Positions 1 through 10,820 are shown, numbered from the stretch's first letter. The stretch: DNA of 64,000 bases from Rebecca billardiae RCC1528 (GCA_965240325.2 OZ251224.1:2666001-2730000), one strand, 5' to 3'. The notes: a model not told the origin generated them from the letters alone. Numbers and translations are program-made.

Positions 1-226
1 TGATGCACACGTCCAGGGCCAGGACGAGCATGGATCTCTCCGTGACGAAGAGTAGCATCACTACCAACAGCGTGTTCAGCAGAATCAGCACGGCATAAAA
101 TGCCTGGTACTCGCGCGAGTACAGCAGCCGGTTGCCGATGATCATCAACATCTCAGACAACGTGGGCGTGTGGTCGGGGTGCTCATCGGTCGAGATGGAG
201 AGGCTCACACGGACCCCTTCCTGCAT
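1..226 (-). CDS. Partial membrane protein, possible ion-channel S1-S2 region (runs off left edge)
   Basis: The minus strand is open from 226 to the window edge. It gives a peptide with an acidic/polar lead-in, then the hydrophobic stretch [20 protein letters not shown], a short TERS loop, and the start of a second hydrophobic segment (LVLALDVCI). That spacing resembles the S1-S2 hairpin of voltage-gated cation channels, but only about 75 residues are visible, so the family is a guess. The beginning is uncertain. Either the ATG at 226 starts translation, or the CAG at 223-221 is a 3' splice site and the exon starts at 220; the GC-rich sequence to the right (227-400) looks more like intron or leader. 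The C-terminus lies outside the window. Confidence 0.5.
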   Translation of the reverse strand, partial: MQEGVRVSLSISTDEHPDHTPTLSEMLMIIGNRLLYSREYQAFYAVLILLNTLLVVMLLFVTERSMLVLALDVCI

Positions 227-555
227 GGCTGGCGCCTCGCCCGGGCACACCGCGCGAGGGGGCTCGCCCGAAGCAGGAGCCTGCGCCGCGATCGTGCTGT
301 GCTGTGTCGTCGCCGCGCGTCGCGGGCTGCTGGGTGCTCGCGCAGCACCCGTCCTGTTCTCGCCGGTGCGCAGCCGGCCACCCCGGCAAAAAGGCGCAAA
401 GAAGCCATGCGGACGCGGGGATTCTTTCATTTCTTTGTTGTTGGGATCAGCATGGCCGCCGTCGTCCACGGATGCATGCTGTCCTGCTCGCCCCACGACG
501 GGCAGAGTCTACAACGAGGTGGCATCTAGACAGGCACGACGGCATCAGATCTGTG
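227..555. other. Intergenic or leader/intron sequence
   Basis: No supported gene. Short ORFs on both strands are Arg/Ala/Pro-rich GC shadows. The stretch may hold an upstream exon or intron of the left-edge gene and the 3' UTR of the kinase gene ending at 556. Confidence 0.4.
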
Positions 556-2935
556 TCATGCATTCCCTAAGATCTTCTTGATGATCTTGACGAGCGAGTC
601 GACGCCGGTCAAGTAGCCGTCCTCGTCTGTGCCCTGCTTCCACGCGGCGCGGTGCGTCAGCTTGCGGCTGTCGGCGACGCGGTGTGAGTGGGCGAAGTCG
701 ATCATCTTCACCTCGAGCGCCGCGGGGCTCGTGATCGAGATCAGGTCCTCCGCGCTGCCGCCTTGCTTGATGAGCTTGGCGTGCGCGTCGTGGTCGTACA
801 CGATCAGAATCGACGAGCGCACAAACGCGTGCTTGTGGAAGAAGGTCGAGCGCTCGAGCGCGCTGCGCATGTGCTCGAGCTTGATGAGCACCGCCTTGAG
901 CAGCACGGGCGACGCCTGGAAGAACGTCTCCATCGTCTTTACGACCTGCGCCTCGTCCTTGAGCGCGCGGAAGTTCACGTCGATCGGCTGCCGCTTCTTG
1001 CCCTTGTCCTTTGAGATCATCGCCGCGTCGATCCGGAAGCCGAGGGTGGAGGTGGAGGTGAGCGTGTCGCGGTAGCGCAGGTAGCGCACCTTCGTCACGC
1101 CCCCGGCCGCCCGCTCCTCGGCCTTCGCCTCGTTCTTGTCGATCGCGTCCTGCGCGCGCGCGGGCGTGCGTGGCACAGGGCGGGAGTGCACGGCGCGGGT
1201 GAGAGCGCGCTGCGCCGCGCGCCGCCTGCGCACGGCCGCGGCCGCAGCGCACCATCTTCTTGAGGAGGTCCGGGCGCGGCGTCTTGTCGCTCAGCTCGGC
1301 CTCCAGCACCGTGCGCGTGCCCATCTTGATATCCATCACGCACGGCGACGACATCCCGGCGGTGAGGTCCTGCACGAGCACGCTGACCGAGTGCTCGAGG
1401 TCGATGTCGTGCTCGCTCCGCGTCTCGGAGCGGCCGGTGAGCGCCTGCGCGCGCGCGTTCGCGTCGCTGTCCGCGTCCTGCAGGCCGTAGAGGATGGGCG
1501 CGTACGAGGAGACGTCCGAGGCGGAGAAGGCCTTGTAGAACTCGTACTCCTCCTGCGACGTCTTCTTCACCAGCGTCGTCTGCCCCGCGCGGCGCAGCGT
1601 GCCCTCGTGCCCCGCCACCTGCATGAGCGGCGTGATCGCGTCCTGAATGTCCTGGTCAGTGACCTGCACGCGCACGTTAGGCTGAGCGGCGAGCGGCTGC
1701 TTGTCGTTCTTGGTGAGCCACGCGTTGAGCCGGAGCTGGTTGAGCGTCATGCGCTGGTCGCTCGCCTTCGTCAGCATCGCGCTGATCAGCGCCTTGAGCC
1801 CGTCGCTCACCTTGGCCTTGCTGTCCTTTGGCTGCTCCACCACTGGCGGACATCTCTGCGCGGCGCGCGGCGCGCAGTGCGGCGGCGGGTCGCGCCAGGC
1901 GCGGGCGCGCCGCGGGCGGGAGAGGCCGTGAGCGCGCGCCAGGCGTGCGCCGGGCCGCGCGGGCTTGGCGAGGGCCGGCCGTCGCGCGCCGCCGCGCGCC
2001 GCCGCGCACCGCGATCTTCTCCATGATCAGCATCGGCGTGGCCTCGTTGAAGGGCGCGCTCGCGTACACCCACAAGTGCAGGGTCACTCCGAGCGCCCAC
2101 ATGTCACACATGCGCCCGTCGAACTTGCCCGACTGCGCGGTGTCGCACATCTCGGGCGCGAAGAAGGCCGGGGTGCCCGCCGTCTTCTGCGAGTCCGCAG
2201 ACGCCTCGGCGAAGATGGCCGTCCCGAAGTCAGCGATCTTCAGCACGCCATCGCGCCTGCGCGCGGCGCGCGGCGCGCAGCCGAGCGGAGCGCACGCGCA
2301 CGTGTGAGCGCGGAGCGGCGCGCATGACCGTGGCGCCGTGAGCGGCTGGCGGGCGGCAGGCGGGCGGCGCGCGCCGAGGGCGCGCACTTGGAGACGAGCA
2401 GGTTGTCCGGCTTGATGTCGCGATGCACGATCCCGTTCATGTGCAGGTACTCGAGGCCGAGCACGAGGTGCCGCATGTGCGACCAGATCGCCGCCTCCTT
2501 GAGCGGTATTGGCGTGCCGTCGCGGCCGAGGGCCTGGGAGGAGCCGCCGTCGACGAACTCGAGGACGATGAAGACCTCGTCTGCGCTCGGGTCGTCGATC
2601 ACCTCGTGCATCCCCACGCAGTTCGGGTGGCGGATCTTCTTCATGAGCGCAATCTCCGCCTTCACCGTGTCGAGCGCCGAGCCAAACTTGCCCTGCCGCT
2701 GCCGCTTGAGCGCGGACTTTTTGAGCATCTTGATGGCGACCTTCTGGCCCTTCGCCGTCGCCAGGTACACCTCGCCGAACGACCCCTTCCCCAGCTGCTT
2801 CGTCACCTGGTACTCGTTGACGCTCTTCACCCACACGCCCTGCTTGATGAGCTGCGCCTTGTTCGACAGCCGCGGCTCGGGCATGCTCGCCGTCGCCTGA
2901 CGGCCTTGCTCGCTGGCGGAGTGAAAGTTCCCCAT
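556..2935 (-). CDS. Protein kinase (CaMKK/SnAK-like) fused to inositol polyphosphate kinase
   Basis: Exons: 2935-2388, 2256-2010, 1855-1253, 1149-556; all joins keep frame, giving about 663 residues. Residues 1-315 are a Ser/Thr kinase: GKGSFG loop (49-54), VAIK lysine (69), HRD (171-173), DFG (192-194), and TAGTPAFFAPE (208-218), the activation segment typical of CaMKK and SNF1-activating kinases. Residues about 340-663 are an inositol polyphosphate kinase: AGHEG near the N-lobe, the diagnostic PxxxDxKxG as PCVMDIKMG (436-444), TSTLGFRI, SSILIVYD and MIDFAH. Predicted roles are phosphorylation of AMPK/SnRK1-type kinases and of inositol phosphates. The ATG at 2935 is preferred because it has A at -3 and G at +4 and yields MGNFHS, a canonical N-myristoylation start; in-frame upstream ATGs at 2980 (MGNGCA) and 3022 have poorer context. 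Each part has all its catalytic residues. The fusion reads through an exon that contains the end of one domain and the start of the other, so a mis-merge is unlikely. Confidence 0.85.
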
Positions 2936-3345
2936 GGTTTGCTGCTGGCTGGATGCTGCCCGCGCGCACCCGTTGCCCATGCACTCTCCGCCGAGCCGGA
3001 GGAACAAGCCGTCCCCGGGCAACCGGGCTTGCAGGGGGGGGGGTCGCCGGCGCCGTCAGGCAGGCGCGCTTGAGCGCCAAAATACATATTTGAGTGGGGC
3101 GGAGGTAGCGGAGGCGGAAAAGCAAGTCTGAGTTTGACGACGTTTCGGCCCTTCGGCTTGGTTTCGGCAAAACGACTTCTGTGCAAGTCAGCAACGTCAG
3201 CATGGCTGCGTCGGCAATCCCCTTCACACGACATGCACGACATGCAGTTCTCTCATTCTTTATAGTGCGGCGGTGCGTTGACACGGCATTCGTTCGTTCA
3301 CACGGCTGAACATTCACACGGCATGCCTGAACGCGGGCGGAGCGC
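2936..3345. promoter_or_regulatory. Kinase-gene 5' region and PIF1 3' end
   Basis: This lies upstream of the kinase-IPK gene and downstream of the PIF1 gene, both on the minus strand. It contains in-frame upstream ATGs of the kinase (2980, 3022). The sequence 3080-3300 is less GC-rich than its surroundings, which fits a promoter/UTR, but no defined motif was recognised. Confidence 0.35.
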
Positions 3346-5370
3346 TCAGGCAGGGCCAGCACGCGCGTACCGCGCGAACCAGCGGCGTGGCGCCTCGTGG
3401 ACTTCAAAGAAGCCGCGCCAGGCGGCACGCCTGGCCGTCGAGGGCGCGATGAGCGGGTCGAGCCACAGCCGCACGTGCTCGCTGCGTAGGAAGCGGCGCA
3501 GCGCGTCGCGTCCGGCGTCCGTCTCCATTGCGGCCGCGTCCGAGAAGGCGGCGCAGAACGCCTTGGCGCGCGGGTTGGCGGTGATCGTGCTCGCCGAGAA
3601 GTTGGCGACCTCCATCCCCTCCAGCGTCCGGCCGCGACTGAGCGCGACGTACCCCTGCCCCTCGGCGAAGACACCGCGCAAGTCCACCTTCACGCGGTCG
3701 AGTGTCGCGCCCTGCGCCTTGTGCACCGTGAGCGCCCACGCGAGCTTGAGCGGGAGCTGCACGCGCACGCACTTGCCCCTAAGGTACACGTCCTTCTCGA
3801 AGCGCTCAGGCACGATCGTCTTGGTGCGCCCGTTTGCGAAGACCACCTGCGGGCAGAGCGGCCCGCGCGGCTCGCGAGCCGGAGCGGCAGCGTCCGCGCG
3901 CGGCCGTTTCCGTGCGGGCGACGCGCCCCCGGCGGCGCGCGCGCCCTCCTCCTCCTCCGGCGGCTCGACGAACGCGCGCACCACGCCGCGACTGCCGTTC
4001 ACTAGCCGCGCGGCCGGGGGCACGCCGTCGCCCACGTCGAGATTCTTGACGAGCATCACCTGCGCTCCGACGGCGAGCTCGAGCTCAGGCGGCACGCGGC
4101 ACAGGCCGGGCTTGGAGAAGAAGTCGTCGCGGCGCAGCGCGTCGCGCACCCACTCGGGGGCCGAGCCGGCCGGCTCGACGCTGTCCACCGCGACGAAGCG
4201 GTGGCGCGGGCCGCCAAGCCTCAGCAGCTCCGCAGCGTTGAGCTCGTCGACCCGTGCGTTGGTCGCGTGCAGCACGGTAGGCTTCACGCCGTCGGCGGAC
4301 TCGCCGAGCGGGCGGGCGAGCGTGCGCGAGAAGAGCGTGTCGGCCTCGCCACCGGGGGCCACCTCGCCCTGCCGCACCGCCTCGAGGCAGCGCACAAGCT
4401 GCTCGTCGGCCTGGCGGAACACGCGCTTCAGCTCGACGCACGCAAACGACGCCTCGCGGAAGCACGCGCTCTCGAAGGCGAGCCCGCCGAGCTCAGCGAC
4501 GCCGATGGGCACGTTGCCGTGGACGCGCTGCGCGCCGTGGGGCGGGTCGCCCGCGTCGAGCGAGACCCGCCTCTCCGGCACCGGCGGCAGCTGCAGCATG
4601 TCCCCGCACAAGACCAGCTGCAACCCACCGAACGGCGCGTCCGAGCCTCGGAGCGCGCGCACCGAGTGATCGATCCAATCGAGCAGCTCGGCGGAGAGCA
4701 TCGAGACCTCGTCGAGGACGAGGGTGTGCAGCCGGCGCCACGCGGCCTTGGGCGCGCGGCTCCACATCTTCTCCATGTCGCGCGCGCACACGGGCACACC
4801 GCAGCCCGCGAGTGAGTGCAGCGTCTGGCCCGAAACGCTGATGGCGGCCACACCGGTCGGCGCGGTCGCGGCGTACTCGATCTGCCGCGCGCGGAGCTCA
4901 CGCAGGGCGAGCTCGAGCGCGAACGACTTGCCCGTGCCCGCGACGCCCTGCAGGAGCACGTTCTCCCCCTGGAGCACGAGCTCGACGAAGCGCCGCTGCT
5001 GCGCGTCCAGTGTCGGCGGCAGGTCGGGGCGCGCCGAGCGCGCGCGCGGCGACGCCGGCGCTGCTGGCCCGGCCGCGTCAGCGGGCTTGTGCGCGAAGGC
5101 GCTAAAGTCGACGAGGTCGGCCGTGGGCTTCGCCTCGGGCGAGTGCGTCGCAGCCGCGCGATGGCCGCTTGCCGGCGCGTGGCCCGCCAGCCACGCGCTC
5201 GCCTCGGCAGCGTCAGGGAAGGACTTGTGCAGCGCGCCAGCGAAGCCATTGACCTGGGCGGAGGCGTCGTCCCACGTGGTGAATACGCCGGTCTGCCGCC
5301 CGACCGCGACCGCATACCAGCGTGGCCCCTTCTTCCCCTTGGGCATGGCGGTCCTCACCACGTTGGACAC
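3346..5370 (-). CDS. PIF1-family DNA helicase with N-terminal viroplasmin/RNase H1-type domain
   Basis: One uninterrupted 674-residue ORF. Residues about 14-62 (PRWYAVAVGRQTGVFTTWDD ... FPDAAEASAWL) match the caulimovirus viroplasmin/RNase H1 N-terminal fold, which binds RNA:DNA hybrids. After a linker, residues about 120-620 are a superfamily 1B PIF1-like helicase: Walker A GVAGTGKS, Walker B LVLDEVSML, GVAAI after motif I, CGDMLQLPPV, and the C-terminal ALTVHKAQGATLD and YVALSRGRTLEGM motifs. PIF1 enzymes unwind DNA 5'-3' and resolve G-quadruplexes and R-loops, so the hybrid-binding module fits R-loop targeting (inference). A second in-frame ATG at 5346 (MPKGKK) is an alternative start. It is divergent from VPS54 across 218 bp. 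The gene is intronless, unlike most neighbours. An insert of about 30 residues (EEEEGARAAGG...) sits in the C-terminal half. Confidence 0.88.
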   Translation of the reverse strand: MSNVVRTAMPKGKKGPRWYAVAVGRQTGVFTTWDDASAQVNGFAGALHKSFPDAAEASAWLAGHAPASGHRAAATHSPEAKPTADLVDFSAFAHKPADAAGPAAPASPRARSARPDLPPTLDAQQRRFVELVLQGENVLLQGVAGTGKSFALELALRELRARQIEYAATAPTGVAAISVSGQTLHSLAGCGVPVCARDMEKMWSRAPKAAWRRLHTLVLDEVSMLSAELLDWIDHSVRALRGSDAPFGGLQLVLCGDMLQLPPVPERRVSLDAGDPPHGAQRVHGNVPIGVAELGGLAFESACFREASFACVELKRVFRQADEQLVRCLEAVRQGEVAPGGEADTLFSRTLARPLGESADGVKPTVLHATNARVDELNAAELLRLGGPRHRFVAVDSVEPAGSAPEWVRDALRRDDFFSKPGLCRVPPELELAVGAQVMLVKNLDVGDGVPPAARLVNGSRGVVRAFVEPPEEEEGARAAGGASPARKRPRADAAAPAREPRGPLCPQVVFANGRTKTIVPERFEKDVYLRGKCVRVQLPLKLAWALTVHKAQGATLDRVKVDLRGVFAEGQGYVALSRGRTLEGMEVANFSASTITANPRAKAFCAAFSDAAAMETDAGRDALRRFLRSEHVRLWLDPLIAPSTARRAAWRGFFEVHEAPRRWFARYARAGPA

Positions 5371-5588
5371 GCGTGGGCCGCCGCCATCATTGCGGTGTCC
5401 GGACCGGCCGACCGCGGTCCGCGCGGGCGGGCCCGCGCGGGGCCGCCGATCCTGGTCAAGTTGGAGTCCGGGTGCCTAGCGGGGACGCCATTTCTCTCGA
5501 TCGGCTGCTCGCCGAAAGGGCGGCGGCGCCTGCTGCACGCTCACGGCGGCGTTGCGACGCGCGGTCTCCGCGCGAGAGGCGCTGCGCG
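5371..5588. promoter_or_regulatory. Divergent promoter region, PIF1 helicase / VPS54
   Basis: The 218 bp between two diverging start codons must hold both promoters. It is GC-rich; no TATA-like element or other defined site was recognised. Confidence 0.45.
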
Positions 5589-8500
5589 ATGAGCTCTAGC
5601 GCGAGGAGGAACTCGCACCCGCCGAATGCGGCGGGACCTAGCGGCGCCACGGCGCGGCCCGTCGCGGTGCAGAAGTCGGGCTCCAGCGCTTCGTTGCGCT
5701 CACAGTCGTCGAGCGCGCCGACGCACCACGTGGCGGCGATTCAGAACAACCCGAGGGTGCGTCGCCCGGCGCGCCCGGGAGCACGGTCCGCGTACGCACC
5801 ATAGCACCCGCCTCACGCCGCGTGCCCTCGCGCGATCGCGCGCTGCCCGCGCGCACGCGCGCGCCGGGTGCGGTCGCGTGCGCACGCAGCCTTCCATCTT
5901 CTCCGTCATCTCTGGGGACGAGTATGAGAGCTGGTACGAGATGGCGACGGACTTCACCACGCCGGCGAGCTCGGCGTCGTCGTTCGCGCCCTCGCTCGAC
6001 CCCTCCTCCGCCGAGGCGAGGGCGCTCAACGAGGCGAGCCTCGCCGAGTTCGGATCGTACTTGAAGACTGTCGGTGAGCCCTACAGCCAGTTTGCCGCCA
6101 ACAGGCGCGAGCCGGTGCCCGAGCAGGCGGGCAAGGCGCGCGAGGGCGAGCCGGCCGGCGGCGCGGTGCGGCAGACGATCGCGCCGGTCACGGCACAGCC
6201 CGTCAGCCTGGAGGAGGTCCCCGAGGTACGCGCAGGCGCAGCCGCGCGCTGCGCGCGCGCGCGTGCTGCGCGCTGCGAGCGCAGCCCTCACCCCTCGCGC
6301 TGCCGCGCCGCGCGCGCGCGCGCGCAGGTGCTGTTCGACGAGAACTTCCGGCTGGAGGACCCGGAGACGTTCGCGTTCTTCTCGCCCGAGGGCACGCCCG
6401 CCTCGACGATGGTGCTGCAGGAGCGGCTCACGCACTACCTCGACCTCGTCGAGGTGAACCTGCTCCATGCAGTTTCGACCCGCTCGGAGGACTTCTATAC
6501 TGCGCTCGGCTCGTGGCAGGAGCTCACGGAGGAGGTGAAGCGCGGGTGCGAGCAGATCGACCGGCTGCGCGCGCACGTGGGCGCGATCGACCAGCGCCTC
6601 GCGCGCACCGCGCTCCGCCTCCCCTTCCTCGGCCGGAAGCGCTCCAACCAGCTCCGCCTGCATAAGAAGTTGTCGCTCCTCGCGACCATCCGAAAGGCGC
6701 AACCGACCATCCAGGCGCTACTGCTGGCGGAGGACTTCGTCGGCGCGCTCGAGCTGATCAGCTCGACGCAGGCGGTGCTGCGCGACGAGCTCGCGGGCGT
6801 GCGCTGCTTCATGCACCTCGACGAGCAGCTCGCCGAGACCGCGGCGATGCTCTCGCGGCTCATGACGCAGGTGCGCTCGCCGCGCGCTGAGCCGGCGCGC
6901 GCCGCGCGCGGCCGGGGCAGTTGGTTGTGTCTGTCCGCCTGTGCCCGAGGCAGTTGGTTGTGTCTGTCTGTGCTCTCGCCCTCGCCCTCACAGCCGCGCT
7001 GCCGACGCACGCGCGCGAGGGCACGCGTGCGCGCGCGGGCCTGGCGCGCCGCCCTCGCTCACGCCCGCGCCGCGCGCGCCGCCCCGACACGGCGCAGGAG
7101 TTCATGCGCACCATGCTGCCACGTCTTGTGACAGACGTCGATGGCGCCGACGGCGGCGGCGCCGACTCCGGCGGCGGCGCCGCGCCCGCGCGCGCGGCGG
7201 GCACGGACGCGGCGGGCAAGCCGCTCTCGCTCGACGCGCTCGGCGCGCGGATCACGCCGCTGCTGATCGGGCTCGTCCGCCAGCGCGTCGCCGCCGAGTG
7301 CCTCAGCGGCTACTTCGCCAAGCTGCAGGCTGAGCTGAAGGGTCTGGTCAAATTCTGCGTGAGCGCGGGGCTTTCGGAGCAGCGGTCGATCTCCAAGGCG
7401 GAGAGTGGCGGCGGCGGCGGCGGCGCGGACGGCGCGGCGCGGCCGACGGAGCTCTCCGCCGCGGCGGTGGGCGCGGCGCGCGCGCTGACGGACGAGGCGG
7501 ACGCCTCCGGCGCGGCGGGCACCATCGCCGACCAGCTCAGCGCGCTCAGCACCGAGCAGTTCATCGCCGTGCTCGGCGGCGTCGAGGGCGCGCTGATTGC
7601 TGAGCTCGAGCGCGCCGCGGTCGCGTGTGATGCACTCAAGGTGATCGTCGAGGGGCGGCGCAAGCTGCGCGGCGCGGCGGAGGCGCGGGCGCGCGGCGCG
7701 GGCGCGGCGCGCGCGAAGGAGAACGGCGACGTGCCCGCCGACGCCGCCGACGCCGACGCGGAGGCTGCGCCGCCAGCGGCCGCGGCCAACGGCGGCAGCG
7801 GCGCCGAGCGCGCGCCGGCCGCCGCCGCCGCGGCCGACGCAAGCGCGGCGGCTGCGCAGGATGCGAGCGACGGCGAGCTGGACACCGCGCTGCTCGCGAG
7901 CGCGACGCGGGAGTTCGGCGCGGCGTGCGAGACGGCGGCCGAGCGCTTCGCCAAGCTCCTCGGCGCGCGCGTCGACGTGCACGTGCGCGCGGCGCTCGGC
8001 GACTTTGTGTCGACGCACCGCGCGGCGCTGCGCTTTGCGACGACGGTCGAGCGACTGGGCGGCGAGCCGTGCGCCTCGCTGCGGAGCACGCTCGCGGCGC
8101 AGGCGCGCGCGTTCGCGGACAACTCGCACGACGCGACGAAGCAGAAGCTGCAGTCGACGCTCGACTGCGAGCGCTGGGCGCAGGCCGAGGTGCACCCGCG
8201 CTTCCAGGCCATCGCCGACGCGATCGTCGAGACGTCCACCGCCGCTGACGAGGCCGCAGCACTCACGCTCGGCGAGCGTGCCGACTCTGCGTCTGGCAAG
8301 CCCGCGCCCGCCATCGTGGTCGACGGCTCGCCGTTCCGCACGGTGGGCTCGGCGCTGCTCCTGGTCGAGCTGCTCGGCCACTACGTCCAGCTCGCGCGCC
8401 TCTTCCCCGCCATCGCCATCCACCTGCTGCCGCAGCTTGTCGACGCGCTCGCGCTTTTCAACTCGCGCTCGTGCACGCTCGTCCTCGGAGCGCAGGCGAT

Positions 8501-9246
8501 CCAACTGGTTGGGCTCGCGCGGATCTCGTCCAAGATCCTCGCGCTACTCTCGCAGTCGCTCGGACTGTGCATCGCGCTGATGCCGCACATCCGCGCGCAC
8601 CTCGCCATCCAGCTGCCCACCAAGCACCACGGCATGCTCTCGCAGGTGTGCGCGCCGCGCTGCGCCTCACCACCCCGCCTCGAGCGCACATCCGCCGGAC
8701 GCCGCCTGCGTCGCGCGCGTCGCGCGTCGCGCGCGCGCCGCGCGCCGCCCCGCGCTGAGCTTACCCCGCGGCACGCCCGGCGCGCGCGCGCGCGCGCGCG
8801 AGCAGCTCGACCGCGTCCTGCACGACTACCGCGAGCACCAGAAGAAGGTCTTCGCCAAGCTCGTCTCCATCATGCTAGACCGGGTGGACAACTCGGACGG
8901 CATGCAGGCGGCTCTCTCGGGCGCGGTCGCCGTGATGCCCGGCCAGCCGTCGCAGTACATGACCGAGCTGGTGAAGGATGCGCAGAACCTGCACCGCGTG
9001 CTGCTGCCCATCCTCACGCGCGAGCAGATGGAGGACGTCTACTCCCAGATCCTCGCGGGCTTCGACACCAAGCTCGTCTCGATCTACTCGTCGACCAACT
9101 ACTCAGACCAGCGCGTGTCGCACCGGATCACGACCGACATCGCGCACCTCATCACGTCGATGATGCAGCTGCAGCCCGACTCGACGCAGCTGTGCTGCCC
9201 GCAGCTCGCCAAATTCGCGCAGAACATCTCCGGTGGCGCCGGCTGA
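5589..9246 (+). CDS. VPS54: VPS54, GARP tethering complex subunit
   Basis: Exons: 5589-5756, 5890-6225, 6328-6870, 7098-8645, about 8806-9246 (a second possible acceptor puts the last exon at 8803). All introns are phase 0; product about 1012 residues, close to animal VPS54. VPS54 with VPS51-53 forms the GARP complex at the trans-Golgi network and tethers endosome-derived vesicles for retrograde transport. Evidence is the N-terminal region (PSIFSVISGDEYESWY, VLFDENFRLEDPETF, then coiled-coil helices through RSNQLRLHKKLSLL and EDFVGALELI) and the conserved C-terminal Vps54-like domain (VKDAQNLHRVLLPIL, YSSTNYSDQRVSHRI). The first 55 residues are Ser/Ala-rich and disordered. The middle of exon 4 carries Ala/Gly-rich low-complexity insertions absent from ordinary VPS54. 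Introns are GC-rich; the third has a direct repeat of about 19 bp near 6917 and 6949. Confidence 0.9.
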
Positions 9247-9512
9247 GCCGTGCACCCGAGCTGGTAGCATCTAGCAGCCGGTCAGCGACTACGGTTCAGC
9301 GGCCAGTCTGGCTATGGCGGCTCTGGGTCTGGGACGCATGCGCGCTTGCGAACGGCCTCAGGCTCAGCCCTGCCGATGCCAGGACGGTTACGAGCTTACG
9401 ACCAGCAGGTCCAGAACTACTGCTCACTGATTATCACTGCGCGCTGCATCATATATATGATTGATGCGCCCGCGGCGGCGGATGACTCCGCACCCGCATC
9501 ACCGTCGACGAC
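9247..9512. other. VPS54 3' flank
   Basis: No gene seen. This is the probable 3' UTR of VPS54 up to the MITE-like element. Confidence 0.4.
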
Positions 9513-10432
9513 TCAGGGCCTGTTTTATTTCTACCAGATTCCATTTACTATGTCACGGCGACAAACCCGTGCTCGCCAGTGGGAATCGGTGTCACGCTCC
9601 GTTGGGTGTACCTCTCACGGCCGATGGCGGCCCCCACGTGCGCAAGGAATGCGATTCGTGCACTCCTCGGTGACCGGTGAGTGCACGAATCCAGTTGCGG
9701 CGCTCGTCCGCCTCGTCGTTGTCGCACACGAGGTACACCCAACACCATGGGTCGGATCCCAGAACTCTCCGCGCGCTCGCGCCTGCGCGGCACTGGCAGG
9801 CTTGTTCTCATCATCTTGGCCAAGACTGCAGCCTGAAAGATGCGCGAGGGCGCGTGTGCACGCCTTTCCGCGCGTCATGGGTGCGCGTGGCACGCACCTT
9901 GTAATATTATACGCCGAGGAGGCCTGAGCATCCGGCCTACTAACCTTCCGCGATCACGTTCAAATGCAGGCAGCAAGCTGCAAGCAAGCGCACGCCGAAC
10001 GGAAGCATCTCAAGCTCGACAAGGTAGTGGCGGCGGAGCGTTTAGAGCTGGTGGCGATTGCAGTCCATCTGGCTGTGAACTGGTCGCTAACTGACACGGG
10101 TGCGACGCAGCAGCCAAGGCAGAGTGCTTGCAGCTTGCAGAGGGCCTCCAGCTGCAGCGCCGGTTTGCCGCCGCTCGCCGCCGCTGCATCGTGCACACTG
10201 CCGTGCACCGCGAGTGACCCCTGTGTCAAGGCGAAGCACCACGGCAAGGCGAATCAGCATGTCTGACAACACCCTTCGCCACAGCGCAGCGCCTCAACAC
10301 GAGAATGCGCGAATGACGTGCCATCACTTCTCCGGACTAGCTCCGGGGCCCGCACCAGCGGGCAAGCCGCCATTGTACCGCGTTTTGGCGAATGTCGCCT
10401 TTGGGCTCTCGTAGAAATAAAACAGGCCTCAG
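9513..10432. mobile_element. MITE-like element with 18-bp perfect terminal inverted repeats
   Basis: GGCCTGTTTTATTTCTAC at 9517-9534 is the exact reverse complement of 10411-10428. The inverted repeats are flanked on both sides by TCAG (9513-9516 and 10429-10432), a candidate 4-bp target-site duplication (or a 3-bp TCA if the left terminus begins one G earlier). The interior of about 880 bp has no convincing coding region, so the element would be non-autonomous. GGCCTGTTT-type ends recall Harbinger-like or other cut-and-paste transposons, but the family is not established. An internal hairpin lies near 9653-9695, where gattcgtgcactc is followed by its reverse complement. Confidence 0.65.
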
Positions 10433-10820
10433 ACATCCGCCACATCCGACATCGCCATCGGACTGCTGGCATCATCAGTGTCTGCTGCTGAAATCTGATC
10501 CACGGGCACGGTGGCGACTGCGGACTGGCGAGTGGCGTAGCCGTAGGTCGGTGGCGGACTGATTAGACGGACTCCGTCTACTCATCAGCTCAGTCACGAC
10601 AGATCGACGCAAAGGCACAATATATTATAACCGCGGCATCACTCCGTGCCGGATATGGACGACGACTGCCGCCGCTGCTAGCTGGCCGCCCAGCTCAGAT
10701 AAGTGTAGTCGTCTGAAGTGATGATATATACCGCCACTCGCCAGAGCTCGCAGCGCGGCAGGCGGCAGCGTCATCAGGCTCATCAGAGGCAGCCAGCTCG
10801 GCGCACGCTCGTCATAGTCG
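10433..10820. other. Intergenic region, 3' side of lipase gene
   Basis: No gene recognised. The AT-rich patch at 10618-10632 (tatattataacc) may mark the 3' end of the lipase transcript, which reads leftwards. Confidence 0.35.
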
